64,000 nucleotides of DNA from Papaver somniferum (GCF_003573695.1 NC_039358.1:10148326-10212325), one strand, 5' to 3'; shown: positions 1 to 11,790, counted from the first letter of the stretch. The notes: generated by a model not told the origin, from the letters alone. Translations and numbers: made by a program.

Positions 1-1552
1 ATGTCACGCTCTGTCCAAAAGCTCCGTCGTGGGTTTCAAATTCAATTAAATATTTAAGCTCATATTTCTTAGAAGACAAGTTGGTTGCGGCTGAAAATGA
101 TAGCACCCTTGCTTATAGAGTAGCAATTGCCTTTTTCATGTATGTTTTGGGACATTTTTTCTTCTCTAATGCAAAGACCTATATTGATGCTGGATGGTTA
201 GCTGCTTTTGAAAATCTTGATGTAGTATCCATGTATGACTGGGGTGGTGCCGCTTTTTCGAGATTGTATGCGTCACTCCGTTTAAATGGGATGAGACAGA
301 AGGCACTATGCGGTCCATTCCAAATATTAAAGGTATTCTTTTAATCCAGTTTTTTCTTCCTTTCATTGTTTATTTTGTTGCGAAGTTATTAAATTGACTA
401 ATTATTTTCATGGAGTAGTTTTGGGGGTATGAATATATGGGCATATGTCGACCAGACATCTCAAAAGGGAGTACATAACAAAAATGGCATGTAACTTCTA
501 AATGGAATGTACCAAAGAATACAAATGATATTTTTCGTTGTAGGGATTTACTGAGTAAGCTTACTGCTGAACAAGTGACATGGCGCCCATGGGAATCATA
601 CAGAGAAGTTCTTTCATCTGATATGAGAAGTTCATACAGAGAAGTTCTTTAAATGGAAACTCCAGATATATATTTTCTTACATGGGCATTGTGAGTTAAT
701 AATTAAATTTTATTCGATAATTGTTGCTAAATACCAATAACATTTTTTTTCCATGCTTATGTAGTATATATATATCATACTTACTACATTCGTATTCCCT
801 TTCTAACTGCACAACATAACATGTACCTCGGAGAAAGGTGCTGGAGGCAAAACCATTATACTTTTGTTGTTCCCATAAAACTACACCCAGTTATTGGGGA
901 TATCGGCAGTATTCAAGCAGAACGCCTAAAAAGAGAAGGTTTGCTCGATGCTACAGAGATAGTGCAAGTTGTTAAAGATTATGATATATATTTGCAGTAC
1001 TAGAGAAAGGTAACTAACTACAACGATTATGTGACTCATCCTAAATGGGAAGCCCAAACATATGGGCTTGTCGGTGACTTGTATACGGACCCAATTGAAC
1101 ACCCTGCTGAACATGTACCTATCCCTCCTCCACATCTATTATACCACGTATGTTAACTTTCGAATTTTTCAAGAACGTTCAACATTTTATTATACATTTG
1201 TACTTATGTATTTTATTTTTTCATGACAGCACGAAGCTTACACATTATTTCAAGAACATGTTGATTTTAATCAACAATTTTGCGATTTTACATTATTATG
1301 GCGAAAGAAGCAGAAATACAAAGGCTGAATACTATGAACATAGATTTGCAGCAACAAATGTCTCTTTTCCGTCCGCCGCACGCTGTCCAACCTCCCCTTG
1401 GATTCGGTTCCTTTTCCCAAACAATGCCACCACAAGTTTGGAGTTCTATGAGTCAAAGATCAGCTTCAACAATGTCCTCAGTCAATGCCACTCCGAGAAT
1501 GCAGATGCCATTTATGCCACCTCGATCGGCGCCTTCGGATACTGATAGTTAA
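1..1552 (+). pseudogene. Plant mobile domain (PMD) gene remnant, exons in order
   Basis: Conceptual exons read like the aminotransferase-like plant mobile domain. At 81-332 the motif SMYDWGGAAFSRLYASLR corresponds to the conserved W-G-A-A-L-a-x-L-Y segment and ends at a good donor (AAAG/GTATTC). From about 419, WGYEYMGICRPDIS matches the W-x-x-E-H-x-x-I-x-R-P block. At 571-600, TAEQVTWRPWESY follows, and at 821-1003 and onward come YLGERCWRQ and a block ending in HPAEHVPIPPPH. The part at 1280-1552 is a glutamine- and proline-rich tail. A short direct duplication (TCATACAGAGAAGTTCTT at about 595 and 632) is followed by a stop, so the copy looks broken. PMD proteins occur as host genes (MAIN/MAIL family) and inside transposons, and no transposase is visible here. 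The 5' end lies outside the window. Confidence 0.6.
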
Positions 1553-1817
1553 TATTTTATCTTATCTTTCAGCGAGTAGTCATTTCAAGTGTACTCTCTC
1601 CACTATCCCTTTAGTAGTCCTCTCAAGTTTGAGAGTAGGCAGTGTGTATAGTTTTTACACCGTCCATATAGAGTATAGTCATATCAGGCTACTGACAAAC
1701 ACTTTATCTTTTTTTGGAAAAGACTTTTATTTTTTCAAGAAAATCACTATCTCTCACCATCTCCTTTTTTTTTATTAAAGCTCTTGGATATAAATTAAAG
1801 ACCTGATCACCTAATAT
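1553..1817. other. No gene seen; possible left flank of a Harbinger element
   Basis: Pyrimidine-rich AT-rich DNA. A left terminal inverted repeat matching the right end at 3729-3743 was looked for and not found. Confidence 0.3.
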
Positions 1818-2400
1818 ATGAATGGAAACACCCCTCTTCTGTTTCAAATAGTAATGGAAAACTATGAGAAAACCGCTCATTATTGCTCTTATGTTTCTTC
1901 TTCTTCATCATCTTCTAATTGTAGTTTTTATTCCTCTGATGATGATGCAATAACAATTATGCAAAATAACATGGCCGTTAGTTTGGGAGTCCTTGTTACA
2001 AATTCAAAATGGCCTCAAACTCGTATCAAAATACCCAGAAATCGTGATGCAGGATCTGAAATTCTATGGAACGACTATTTTTCTCCGTACCCAAACCAAC
2101 CACCCAATGTTTTTCGCAGAAGATTCAGAATGCGTCGACAATTGTTTAACCGAATAGTGGAAGGTGTTACCAATGCAGATAAATATTTTGTTCAAAATCC
2201 CGATGCTTGTGAAGTTGTAGGATTAAACCCTCATCAAAAAGTAACAGCAGCAGTAAGAATGTTAGCTTACGGATGTGCGGCAGATGCAATAGAGAGTACT
2301 TACGCATAGGAGAAACCACTGTGATGGAAGCTACTCGGAGGTTCTGTAAGAAGATTGTCAACGTGTATGGGAAAGAATATTTGCGTGAACCGATTCTCTC
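1818..2400 (+). pseudogene. PIF/Harbinger transposase, N-terminal half only
   Basis: The reading frame from 1818 has a serine-rich start, then LWNDYFSPYP, then FRRRFRMRRQLFNRIVEGV and VTAAVRMLAYG. This is the usual order at the N-terminus of plant PIF/Harbinger (ALP1-like, DDE_Tnp_4) transposases. The frame stops at 2309, and the homology continues in another frame from about 2297 (YLRIGETTVMEATRRFCKKIV, then VYGKEYLREP) to about 2395. There it ends abruptly, before the whole DDE catalytic domain. What follows is the antisense of a Myb-like gene, so an internal deletion fused the two genes of the element. It cannot encode an active transposase. Confidence 0.8.
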
Positions 2401-3059
2401 TCCCAGTTTTCTTCAATCGTTTTGCTGCTTTTTTCCCCATCTTACGGAGATATGTGTTCTCTATGTCTCCCCTATCTGTGTCGTTACCGGACTCGGCTTG
2501 AGTTGTTGTTTGTTGTCCTTCCTCATCTTCCTCGTTATTCTCACAACTGTCCAAATCGTGCGTCGTATCGAATACAAAAGTTGATCGCCGATTATATTTT
2601 ATATTTTCTAAGACAATAGGGTAGCACTCTTCGTGCTTAATTTTTTTTCCATTATTGCATTCCTTGAACCGCATGTTTACTTCTTCAAGCTGTTAATGTT
2701 TTTAAAACCAGTTAAGTTCATGGGCGTGTAAATATTAGAAAATAATTGTTCAAAAAATAAAGAATACTTACCTTCTTTTCAGGACCCCATTCTGTATGAT
2801 ATTCACCATCCACTTCCGCCTCTTTCACCGAAAATAACGCCACATCTTTACTTATTCCCTGATATCGTTTTTGCCAGGAACTCCAAGACCGCTCTGGTTT
2901 ATTAGGTAAATGAAGTTCAATATCATCCTTGATACGAGTCCACAACGCCACCTCTGATTGATCAGTTCCAACACCTTGAGATATTGATAAATGCATTTTA
3001 CACATCGTTACATCTTCGATTGTCGTAAAATTTGGACCTCGTGCTATTCGTGGTGCCAT
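2300..3059 (-). pseudogene. Harbinger-associated Myb/SANT-like protein with chimeric C-terminus
   Basis: PIF/Harbinger elements carry a second gene for a Myb-like DNA-binding protein that helps the transposase bind and enter the nucleus. Exon 1 (3059-2772) begins MAPRIARGPNFTTIEDV and contains VALWTRIKDDI and WSSWQKRYQGISKDVALF, the Myb/SANT-like pattern. It ends at a consensus donor (GTAAGT). Exon 2 starts at 2689 after an AACAG acceptor, is in phase, and continues with LEEVNMRFKEC and GKKAAKRLKK, like the NAM-associated C-terminal region. About the last 35 codons (2300-2400) are antisense transposase sequence. The frame is open across the junction, giving a chimeric end. It is derived from a deleted element, but its splice sites look intact. 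Confidence 0.7.
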
Positions 3060-3299
3060 TGTAAGCGATTCGGTGAAAATTTCTTAATAAATGATTTGAA
3101 AGACGAAATAATACTTCTTTTGCTGCTGTTGATAGATAGTATGAATGAGTAGTGTTTGGGGAAATATTAGAGGAATTCAAGTGTATATATAAGTGTATGA
3201 AAGAAACCTAATTTCTGACGTTCGAAAGTGTCCAACGTTCCGTTTTCTCCAACGTTCAAAAATTACCAACGGTATAAACGCATTTGTCGACTATTTTCA

Positions 3300-3743
3300 T
3301 CCGTTCAAACATGGTAACATACGGAGTATAAGGTATAATGTCCTCTCGGTGTGGAGCGTGAGATTTATGCACGCCTGAGTGGGGCGGCCATAAAATGCAC
3401 GCCTGAATGGGGCGAAAATTATACTCATGCCTGTCATCAGGCGGACATTATAACGCCTGATGGGGCGTACATTATAGCTTCGCCTCACTGGGACGTACGT
3501 TATATAAACGCCTGACCATGGGACGAGAAGTATACAACCGCTTCATCTGAAGCGTGCATTATATAAACGCATGTTAACGGGCGAAGTTTATAACTTTCCT
3601 CGACCAAATTTGGTTTTGGTCCGTAACCCAGACTAAATATAGTCTGGAATTTGGGTATAGTCTGGTTTTTGATCTTTACTCTGTTCGACTGCGTCACGTA
3701 TCTGGACCAAAAATTTGGGTTTAGTCGTCCATTGCAGTTGCTC
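3300..3743. mobile_element. Right end of the Harbinger element with subterminal repeats
   Basis: Between about 3368 and 3600, short units such as CGCCTGATGGGGCG alternate with ATTATA-containing spacers at roughly 35-bp spacing and in varying versions. This resembles the subterminal repeats bound by transposon proteins. The last 15 bases, CCATTGCAGTTGCTC (3729-3743), resemble common plant Harbinger-MITE termini, and the next bases are TTA, the usual 3-bp target. The matching left end was not found, so the boundary is inferred. Confidence 0.5.
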
Positions 3744-3746
3744 TTA

Positions 3747-4560
3747 GGGTGCTTTTCTGGGAACTGAGATGTCCATAAAAAAACTGATATCATTTGGGAA
3801 GGAGAATCACTATCATTTATCTACACTCTGAGGTACAAACGTTCAATATTAGTTTACCTGGCGTATAAAATACATTATCAGTAGAATCAGAGAGAATCTG
3901 AGTAGTTTCAACACTTATGAATTGGCCATAATCACAATTAGCTTGATATCTTTAAAAGAATTTGAAGATGATATTTATTTAAGAGAGGAAAATGAGTGAG
4001 TGGGAGAAGTAGAAAAACCCAACCCTATAATTCGTCTTTCTTTGATTACTCTCTCATCTTCTCAACCAAATCCCTTGTTTCTTCATGCATCAAATTCTTC
4101 TTATAGTCCTATACAAGCTTGAGGTACGTACTTTTTATGGTGTTCTGTTGTTATTGAGCCATATCTATGAGGGATTCAGAGATTAACAATGGGCTGGAGG
4201 GGAAAAGCCCCCAAATCTAGTTTATGCCCCCGTGGAGAAGCAAATCACGATTCCACCGAGTATGAGGCCATCTCGACCTAACGCCTAAATTTTAAGGTTG
4301 ATGCTAGTTTGAAGTTTCAAAGTGCATGTCAGGGAAACGAAATCAATACCAGACTAGAGAAAAAATCATACGGTAAAAAACAGTAATAGAAATTACATAT
4401 GAGAAATACCTACAATTATTTTCATGGATTTGAATCTACATCAAAATAAGCTTTCTGATTATTTTGTTTGGGGGTGTCGTCCTCGGACAGAAATGACAGG
4501 CAGAAGTTTTAAGGGCAAAATAAAAACTAATTTGTAGTAAATCTGCAATCAAAATAACCA
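3747..4560. other. No gene seen
   Basis: AT-rich DNA with no reading frame that resembles a known protein. It lies between the Harbinger remnant and the start of segmental duplication copy A. Confidence 0.4.
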
Positions 4561-5356
4561 TTATAGACTTATTTTTCTAACCAGAGATAATTCTGGGAAT
4601 CTGGGGACTTCTAGAAAGATGCCAGCATGCCCATCAAGCCGAGTCTTGAGCTAAAACTAGAATCATCTTGGTCTTTAAGACTGATAATGAAGCTTTGAGC
4701 AGGTTCCTTAACTATAAAACTCCTCTTCTAGCATTGCAAAGTGAGCCACATCCACAACAATGAACGAGTCTATGTAACCAACATCCAGCTTGGTCCTGTA
4801 GTTATGTCCCACGAGTCTGTAATTAAAAGTGGTTGGTATGTTAGCCAATAAATGCCAGAATACAGTCCATCCAATGTTCATTTCTAGCCACTAACCAGCC
4901 CATATGTGAACTTTCTAATATAATGTAATTAATGTGTGTGCGCCTCTGGCTATTAAAAAAAAGTGCGTGAATTCCCATCAAACAAACAATTAATAGCCTA
5001 GTTACTTGTTTTAATAAATCTACATATCAGTTGTTGTATCAGATTGATGGAGTCTATTTTTCCTGGTAGGTGTAAAATTGGAAACTTTAATACTATTAAA
5101 GTTAACAATTCATTTGAACATGTGGCTTGTAGGAGAAAATTGACCCGCTTAAAATCAATCTAAAATTCAGCAATCAACAAATCGTTTCTATCCGTGATTC
5201 AGAAGATCTGACACCATAATTCCTATTAAAATAAAAACAGAAAATGTCCACAAAAGGAAACTCAAAATTTAATTATTTATTCAAAGCCACCATCCCGTCA
5301 AAGATTACTATGCCGTCTGAGCACATTGTATTGAGAAATAGACAACTCTTGAAACC

Positions 5357-5364
5357 TATATAAA
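5357..5364 (+). promoter_or_regulatory. TATA box of the potato inhibitor I gene
   Basis: TATATAAA lies 82 bases before the ATG. The equivalent place in the duplicated copy has TATTTAAA (9908-9915). Confidence 0.6.
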
Positions 5365-5445
5365 CCTATAATGAATCTAATCATAAGCACTAGATCACAC
5401 ACAACTCAATCAACAAACATAGTAGATTGATCAAGAAGATTTGAA

Positions 5446-5794
5446 ATGGGAGACGAATGCCAAGGTCAGTTTCATTTATACATTGAGCTCATATGTAGTA
5501 TAATTTTAATTTGCTCTTATGTTTTATATGTAAGTTAATATATAATATAGCTAATTGTAGTTACATACGACCAAGACTAAATCTGTGCAAAATTTAACAG
5601 GTAAGAACTCATGGCCTGAATTAGTTGGGTTTGATGGGCAGACTGCAGCAGCCAGGATCGAGTCAGAGAATCCTAACGTCAATGCTATCGTTGTTCAGGA
5701 AGGATTTAATATAACCACAGACTATAGGTGCGACAGGGTTTGGGTCTGGGTTAGTAAGGCTGGAAAAGTGACAGAAACACCCATCATTGGCTAG
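5446..5794 (+). CDS. Potato inhibitor I family serine protease inhibitor
   Basis: There are two exons, 5446-5464 and 5601-5794, with a 136-bp GT-AG intron after codon 6. Together they give 70 residues. The protein starts MGDECQGKNSWPELVG, continues with AAARIESENPNVNAIVV, and ends in the paired blocks DYRCDRVWVWV and PIIG, the family signature. The small size, lack of a signal peptide and the two cysteines (positions 5 and about 50) fit the short cytosolic plant members that inhibit chymotrypsin- or subtilisin-like proteases in wound and pathogen defence. The reactive-site loop would lie around EGFNITTDYR. A TATA box (5357) and an AATAAA signal (5922) frame it. The gene is the intact member of a tandem pair. 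The start is set by the shared first exon in both copies. Confidence 0.9.
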
Positions 5795-5921
5795 ATTGTA
5801 TAGTTTGATTACTTGATGCATGAATCACGTAAACTCTACTGCATCCACATACGTGATCGTAATAAGTTGTTATCATATCATTACTAATAAGTTTTGTGTT
5901 TCTCTAAAAAATTTACTATTC

Positions 5922-5927
5922 AATAAA
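5922..5927 (+). terminator. Probable poly(A) signal of the inhibitor gene
   Basis: AATAAA about 130 bases after the stop codon. Confidence 0.45.
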
Positions 5928-5929
5928 GC

Positions 5930-7430
5930 TTAATTATTTTGAGTTTATGAAAGAGTACAGCTTTACTTATGCATGGAAACAGCAAGAACATAGACAAAAT
6001 TTAATTTGCAGGTCAAGTTCTTTCTGTTACATGTACTTTGTTAGCTTGAGTAATATGCTGCAACAGAAAAATATCACATGCGGTTCAAACACTGAATTTA
6101 AGACAAACAAAGTGATTTCTATGAAATTGCACACCTCTATCCATTGACGTTAGCACCGACTTTGCCAGTGTGGTAAACACCCTTTACCTGCATCAATATC
6201 CACCAAAAATCAAACACTCCTAAATGTTATACAGAGTATATAATTAAATTAAATGCAACAAGTAGGATTTATTTCTAATTTGATCCAAAAGATAGTTAGA
6301 GTAAAGTGGAGGAAGAATCTAACCGCGGGTTTTCTTCCAGATGCAACAGCACCTCCCTTCAAGTCCATGCTCAACAATTTCATTGCTCAACATTAACAAA
6401 CCCCAGTATACATGAACAATCTACAAAGAAATATGAATCATCTGACGGTCTAAGTGGTGTATCTTGTGCCTTGGTAGAATTTCAAACTAAAAGAATAACA
6501 CAGTATATACGAAATCGTTACAGGCAATAGCTATAGCATGCTATCAGGGTTACTGGTCAGTATCACAATGCCTTGGCCTATGCACCCTCTATTAGGCTGT
6601 GGCTAACGACCACACAACTCTAAGCTACCGTGAATTACATGATTTTAGGTTGTTGACACAGTCCATTTTTGGAAATGATTAAAGTTTCGATGGTTAACAT
6701 AAGTTCTGTAAGGGCAGCTTCAAAGTGATACAATGGTTAACCTCCCATGCATACGTTTCTCGGAGTATATTATATGTAAAACTTGAACATTACTACTTAC
6801 TGAGCTTTTATCATGTAATCTAAAGCTAGTGGTAGGAGTCTCTGATGAGTTCAGAATTTCACATATATCATACATGGCTTACTTCTAAATTGGTCCAACA
6901 ACCGCATATACAGATTTGAGATCAACCCAACCATATAGTGTATCAGTTTTGATCTTCTTAATTTGATTGGCAGAAGCTCAGAGGATAGCGGAAGACCTTG
7001 CTATAGAGGGAAGGCCTTGAATACTATCTGTCATTCTCTCTTGACATGGAGTTTCGGTTTCAAACTCGAAGTAGCCATCACTATTGATCCTGCCATTTCA
7101 ATTCCGTTACTCTTATTTAGAGGCGGAAGCGTGTTAAAGCTCCTGCATTCCTTAGAGTGGATGCTTTGTTAATAGAAAGAAGGAACTGTTTATAGCCGTC
7201 ACGAGATAAACGAGTATACTCATCCAAGCCGCCCTAAGTTTCTTCGTACTGATTTATTGAGTTGCAATCAAATGACATGGATGATATGACAAAATATTGA
7301 AAAGCCTACAGGTGGTTCTGTAACTGACCTTTCTAATATAGGATTAACTAATCGAATCAAACAATAAAGTAACAGATAAAACAAGATTTATGCTAAAATC
7401 ATAAGTAAAAAATAAAGTGCAGAGAAAGCA
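5930..7430. other. 3' flank of inhibitor gene; no gene seen
   Basis: The sequence is shared with duplicated copy B up to about 7320. Short open frames (for example 6306-6530) are broken in the other copy and show no known family, so they are not called as genes. Confidence 0.4.
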
Positions 7431-7580
7431 AATAAGTAAACGGACACAAGCATATAACGTGGTTCGACATTAAATGTCTACATCCACAGGTAAAGAGGGT
7501 TTTTAGCCTCCGGATGAGAAGATTTTTTTCCTCCATTCTAACCTAATCTTTACAGCTTATAAAGGGTAAAAAGCTAGGAT
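7430..7580. mobile_element. LTR-retrotransposon remnant
   Basis: The phrase AACGTGGTTCGACATTAAA followed by TGTCTACATCCACAGG is the kind of sequence seen in the downstream part of many plant LTRs. No second LTR, PBS or coding domain is attached. Confidence 0.35.
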
Positions 7581-8263
7581 TTACAGATAAACTCTTAGGT
7601 TAGGATTGAAGCAGTCTTAGAGTCGGTATGGTGCGCCATCGTAGAGTTGTATCTTGCTTCGGCTCTTAACTGCTCTCCCCGTGTTTGGTGCAGATTCTGG
7701 TATCTACAGTGTTTAAGGTTTTGGTGTCTGGGCCTGTGAAGGAGAGGAATACCCAAGTACCTTTCCCCCTGACCCATGATCTTCATGTGTAGAATCTTGG
7801 TGATATTGTCTCTGAGAGATGGAGGAGTTGAACTGTTGAAAAAAATTGTAGAATTATGCTAATTGAAAGACTGAAGGTTTGAAGAAGTTGTCACAAATGT
7901 CTCATTTGTCGCTAGCTATCCTGGTGCATTGCTGGATGGTTCAACAACTAAAATTGTCTTTCTGAGAAGGGTCAAAGATAATTCTACTCTCCTTTTGAAT
8001 TATGGAAGGTTCCCATGGTTGTAGTCTCAGTACCTCGGAGCTCATGCACTATATGGATGAGTGATTTCCTACCAATTGGGATATTAGATACCTGAATCTG
8101 CACCGAACACGTGGACGGCAGTTAGGAGCTGAAGCAAGATACAACTCTATAACGGCGCGCACCATATCAACTCTAAGACTGCTTCAATCCTAAGCTGAGG
8201 GTTTATCTGTAAAATCCTAGCCTCTACCCTTCCTTTATAAGCTATAAGAGTTAGGTTAGAAGG
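7533..8263. repeat. Imperfect inverted repeat with ~165-bp arms
   Basis: The left arm (7533-7697) and right arm (8093-8263) are reverse complements with scattered differences. Matching landmarks are CTAGGATT..ACAGATAAAC, GGATTGAAGCAGTCTTAGAG and AGAGTTGTATCTTGCTTC. The spacer of about 395 bases includes a piece (about 7940-8073) that is itself an inverted copy of 11,820-12,005, so a transcript across it could fold into a long hairpin. Confidence 0.7.
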
Positions 8264-8779
8264 GACAGAAGAACCTTAGTAGCTAGGAACGTGAAGAGTC
8301 ATCACGAATCTCAGTGAAAACCGTGAATTTGCGTTCCGATTGTCACAAACACATCCTAGAGAAAATGATAAACAAACTACAGGGATAGCTGAGAAAGTTA
8401 ATAACTCAAGCGGGCAAAACAACCCAGATTCAATCAGTGCTTAGTACCATGAGCCTGTACCAAATGCATCTGCTCAAGCTCCCTCAGATAACAAATCAAC
8501 AAATAGATCAACGAAACTAGTGAAATGAAAAGCCAGGTACTAAATTTCTACCCTAATCTCCAGGGATAAAATGGGGCTATGTAAACTACTTCGGAGGCTT
8601 GGGTTAGTAGAATCTTCAGCACTACAACTCTGCGTTTCTGTCTAAGCTTGCTTGGGAGCTTCTGCATAATCTACATTCTATCTGAGTCAAATTTTGAAGT
8701 CTAAAATACTCCTCTCACCATCACATTATGAAACCTCCACCAGTTCAAAATGAAAGCTGGATATAGCAAAGCATCAATG

Positions 8780-9215
8780 ATGGACTGCGTATCATAAATG
8801 GGTATGCTATATATATGGCTAGTTGGAGATGGAAAAAAAATCAACATTTGGACCCACAACTGGATACCAGCTTTGGATCACCCATTGCTATCCGAAGATG
8901 AGTTACTCTCACACATCATTCAACATCAGGTTACTAGTACGAAAACTCATTCATCCATGCATAATAATGCTCACTGGACTCATCCTCCCACTAATAGCTT
9001 AAAAAATAACATAGGTGCTTCATTTCATCGTAAATATCTTTTTTCCTGAATTTCCTTCCAATCTAACCAGAGATAATGCAGGCAAATTTCTTGCAGCCAG
9101 AGGACTTATAGAAGATCCCAGCATGCCAGTAAAGCTGGGTTTTGGGCTATGCTTGAAGCTACAAAATGGGCACACCGAGAAAACTAGAACTACGTGGTCA
9201 TTTACACCATAAAAC
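8780..9215 (+). pseudogene. LINE remnant: reverse-transcriptase zinc-binding and RNase H pieces
   Basis: The frame at 8798-8940 reads GDGKKINIWTHNWIPALDHPLL, the W-x-G-x-G-x-x-I-x-x-W-x-x-x-W-I-P motif found after the reverse transcriptase in plant LINEs. At about 9067-9200 another frame reads RDNAGKFLAARGLI, typical of the following RNase H domain, but with stops and no complete catalytic set. A shorter homologue is in duplication copy A near 4570-4690. Confidence 0.6.
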
Positions 9216-9907
9216 TATAAAACTGATAATGAGGTTTGAGCAGGTTCCTCAACTACAATAAGTCATCCACCACCACAACAAAGTAAGCCTCATTTACAAC
9301 AAAAATGTGCAAGTCTATGTAGCCAACATCCTACTTGGTCCCGTAATTATGTCCTACGAATCTCTAATCAAGTGACTGATAATGTTAGCCACGTATGTCA
9401 GAATAAAATGTCCTTCCAAAGTGAATGGTGGGATGTACCTCTTCATTTCTAGCAATTAATAAGCTATCCCGTGATGCAAACTTTCTTATGTAATGTGATT
9501 TATGTGTGCTCAGGCTTCTACAATAAACACTAGTGCGCGAGTTGCGATCATACAAACAATCACTAGCCTAGCTACTGGTGTTAATAACTAAATCTATAAT
9601 CAGTTGTTGAATCAGATTGATGGAGTCAACTTTTCCCTGCTAGGTGTGAAATTAGAAACTTACTATGAAATTGTAGAAAATTGACCCGCTTAAAATCAAT
9701 CAAAACTACAGCAGATATTAATTGTTTTCTATCCATAACTCAGAGGAAAATAATAAAAATCAACAGCATAATTATCTATTAAAACAAAAACAGAAAATGT
9801 TCATAAAAAAATGGCATATTTCAATCTATATTCAAATCCATCCATCAAAGATTACTGCACTGCCTGAGCATATATTGTATTGGGAAATAAATCCAACTCT
9901 GGAAACC

Positions 9908-9915
9908 TATTTAAA
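9908..9915 (+). promoter_or_regulatory. TATA-like box of the inhibitor pseudogene
   Basis: TATTTAAA, in the position of the TATA box of the intact copy. Confidence 0.4.
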
Positions 9916-9999
9916 CCCATACTAATGACGAATCTAATCATACGCACTAAAGCACACACAACAGAACTAACAAACATGGTAGATCGATCAAATTTTAAG

Positions 10000-10346
10000 A
10001 TGGGAGACGAATGCCAAGGTCAGTTTCAGTTATACGTCGAGCTCGTATTTAGTATAACCTTAATTTCCTCTTATGTTTATATGTATGGAAATATATGATA
10101 TAGCTAATTAACTCATAGTTAAATAAGATCAACACTAAATTTGAACAGGTAAGATTAATCGCCAGATTTAATTGGGTTCGATGGGCCGATGCAGCAGCCA
10201 GGATCGAGTCAGAGAACCCTGACATCAATGCTGTTGTGGTTCAGGAAGGATTTAATGTAACCACAGACTACAGGTTCAAAAGGGTTTGGGTCTGGGTTAA
10301 TAAGGCTGCAAAAGTGACAACACCCATTATTGGCAATACTATGTAG
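10000..10346 (+). pseudogene. Potato inhibitor I pseudogene (copy B)
   Basis: Exon 1 (10,000-10,018) is identical to that of the intact gene, and the donor and acceptor are kept. Exon 2 starts at about 10,149, loses one base near codon 10 and another near codon 20 relative to copy A, and meets an in-frame TAA within eight codons. The later part still reads ARIESENP, VVVQEGFN and VWVWV, but CDR has become FKR, so a conserved cysteine and arginine are lost. One codon (GAA) is missing before the end, and the stop is shifted to 10,344-10,346. Together these changes indicate a dead copy. Confidence 0.85.
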
Positions 10347-11790
10347 TTCGACTACTTCATGCATGTATCATGTGCGTTCTACTGCAGCATGTACGTGATC
10401 ATAATAAGTTACTATCATAGCATCACCATTAAGTTGTATGTTCCCCTGAGCAAATTACTATCCAATGAAGCTTAACTGTTTGAGTTTATGAAGAGCATGG
10501 TTTTAATTGTGCATGGAAACTGCAAGAACACATAGACGTAAGCTAATTTGCAGGTTAAGTTCTTTCTGTTATAAGTACTCTGTTAGCTTGAGTTCATGTT
10601 GCGACAAAAAGATTCTCACAGTTAAGTCATTATGAATTAAAACAAACAGAGTGATTTCTTTCGAACACAGCGCACCTGTATCCATCAATGTTACCACTTG
10701 TCCCTGTACTGACAGCCACCCTTTCCCTGCAAAAAAATCATTCATGAAACATCAAATAACCATAAATGGTATATATGATTCACTGCAATAAGTACAGTTT
10801 GATTCTACGTAAACTAATCCGAAAGTTACTACACATGCTAGAAAAAAGTGGAGGAAAATCAAACCGTGGGCTTTCTTCCAGATGCATGAATGCCATCCTT
10901 CAAATTCATGCCACCATCAGTCCCAACAATCTGAAGAAGAAAATTGTATACGTAAATATGAATCATATGATGGTCTTAGTGGTGTCTCTTGTGCCGTGTT
11001 ATAAATTCAGATTGAAGGATTAAGGCGGTATAAATGAAATACCACAGCCTATAGGCAATAACAATCTCCTCTATAGAATAATATCAAGGTTACTGGTCAG
11101 TATCACTAGGCCTTATCTTATACTCCTCTATTAGGCTTGTGGCTTACGACTACTCAATTATAATCTACCACAAATTAAGTCTAAAACATGATTTTTTTGC
11201 TCTGTGTACAGTGTCCATTTTTTGAAGCGATTAAAGATTTAATGGTTGATACAAGTTGTATAAGATCTGCTCCAAAGTGATGCGATGGTTAGCCTCCCAT
11301 GCATACCTTTCTCGGAGTAAGTTATACCTAAAACTTGAACACCACTACTATGCTTTTCTCACTAATCTAAAACTAGTGGTAGGAAGCTCAGGTGAGTTCA
11401 GAAATACGCATACATGGCTTACTATTAAGTTGATCTAACAACCACAGGCAGACTCACATAGAACAACAAATTAAATTAAATATAAATATAACAAAACCAT
11501 GGAGTACAATAATGAAGTTTGAGACAAAACCATCCATATAGTGTATCAATTTTGATATTCTTAATTTGATTGGGAGAAACCCTGTGGGAAGTGGAAGACC
11601 TTGCTAGGGATGGAAGGCCTTGAATACTGCCTGCCACTCTCTCTTGACATGGAGTTATTGGTTTCGAACTCAACGAAGACATCACTACTAATCCTTCCAT
11701 TGCTTTCCCCAGCTTTTCCTCTCAGAACTCAGCTTATCTGTATTGCTTTAATGGGTTGCACTCAGTTTAGATATGACAAAATGAAAGTCT

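Larger units (their letters stand above)
4565..7320 (+). repeat. Segmental duplication, copy A
   Basis: By eye this stretch aligns, with many small indels, to 9060-11,790. Both start with a decayed LINE RNase H end (GAGATAAT..., CCAGCATGCC). Both contain a two-exon potato inhibitor I gene with the same exon 1, then the same 3' flank (GAGTTTATGAA..., TTTGCAGGT.AAGTTCTTTCTGT) and a block beginning GTGGAGGAA. Copy A keeps the inhibitor gene intact. The tail near 7255-7320 still matches 11,745-11,790, after which unrelated insertions begin. Confidence 0.7.
9060..11790 (+). repeat. Segmental duplication, copy B
   Basis: Counterpart of 4565-7320 in the same orientation, with LINE end, promoter, inhibitor pseudogene and 3' flank in the same order. 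Divergence is visible throughout, so the duplication is not recent. Confidence 0.7.

Noticed and set aside
1553..1817. Left terminus of the Harbinger element
   Set aside because: No reverse complement of CCATTGCAGTTGCTC was found, so the left end cannot be placed.
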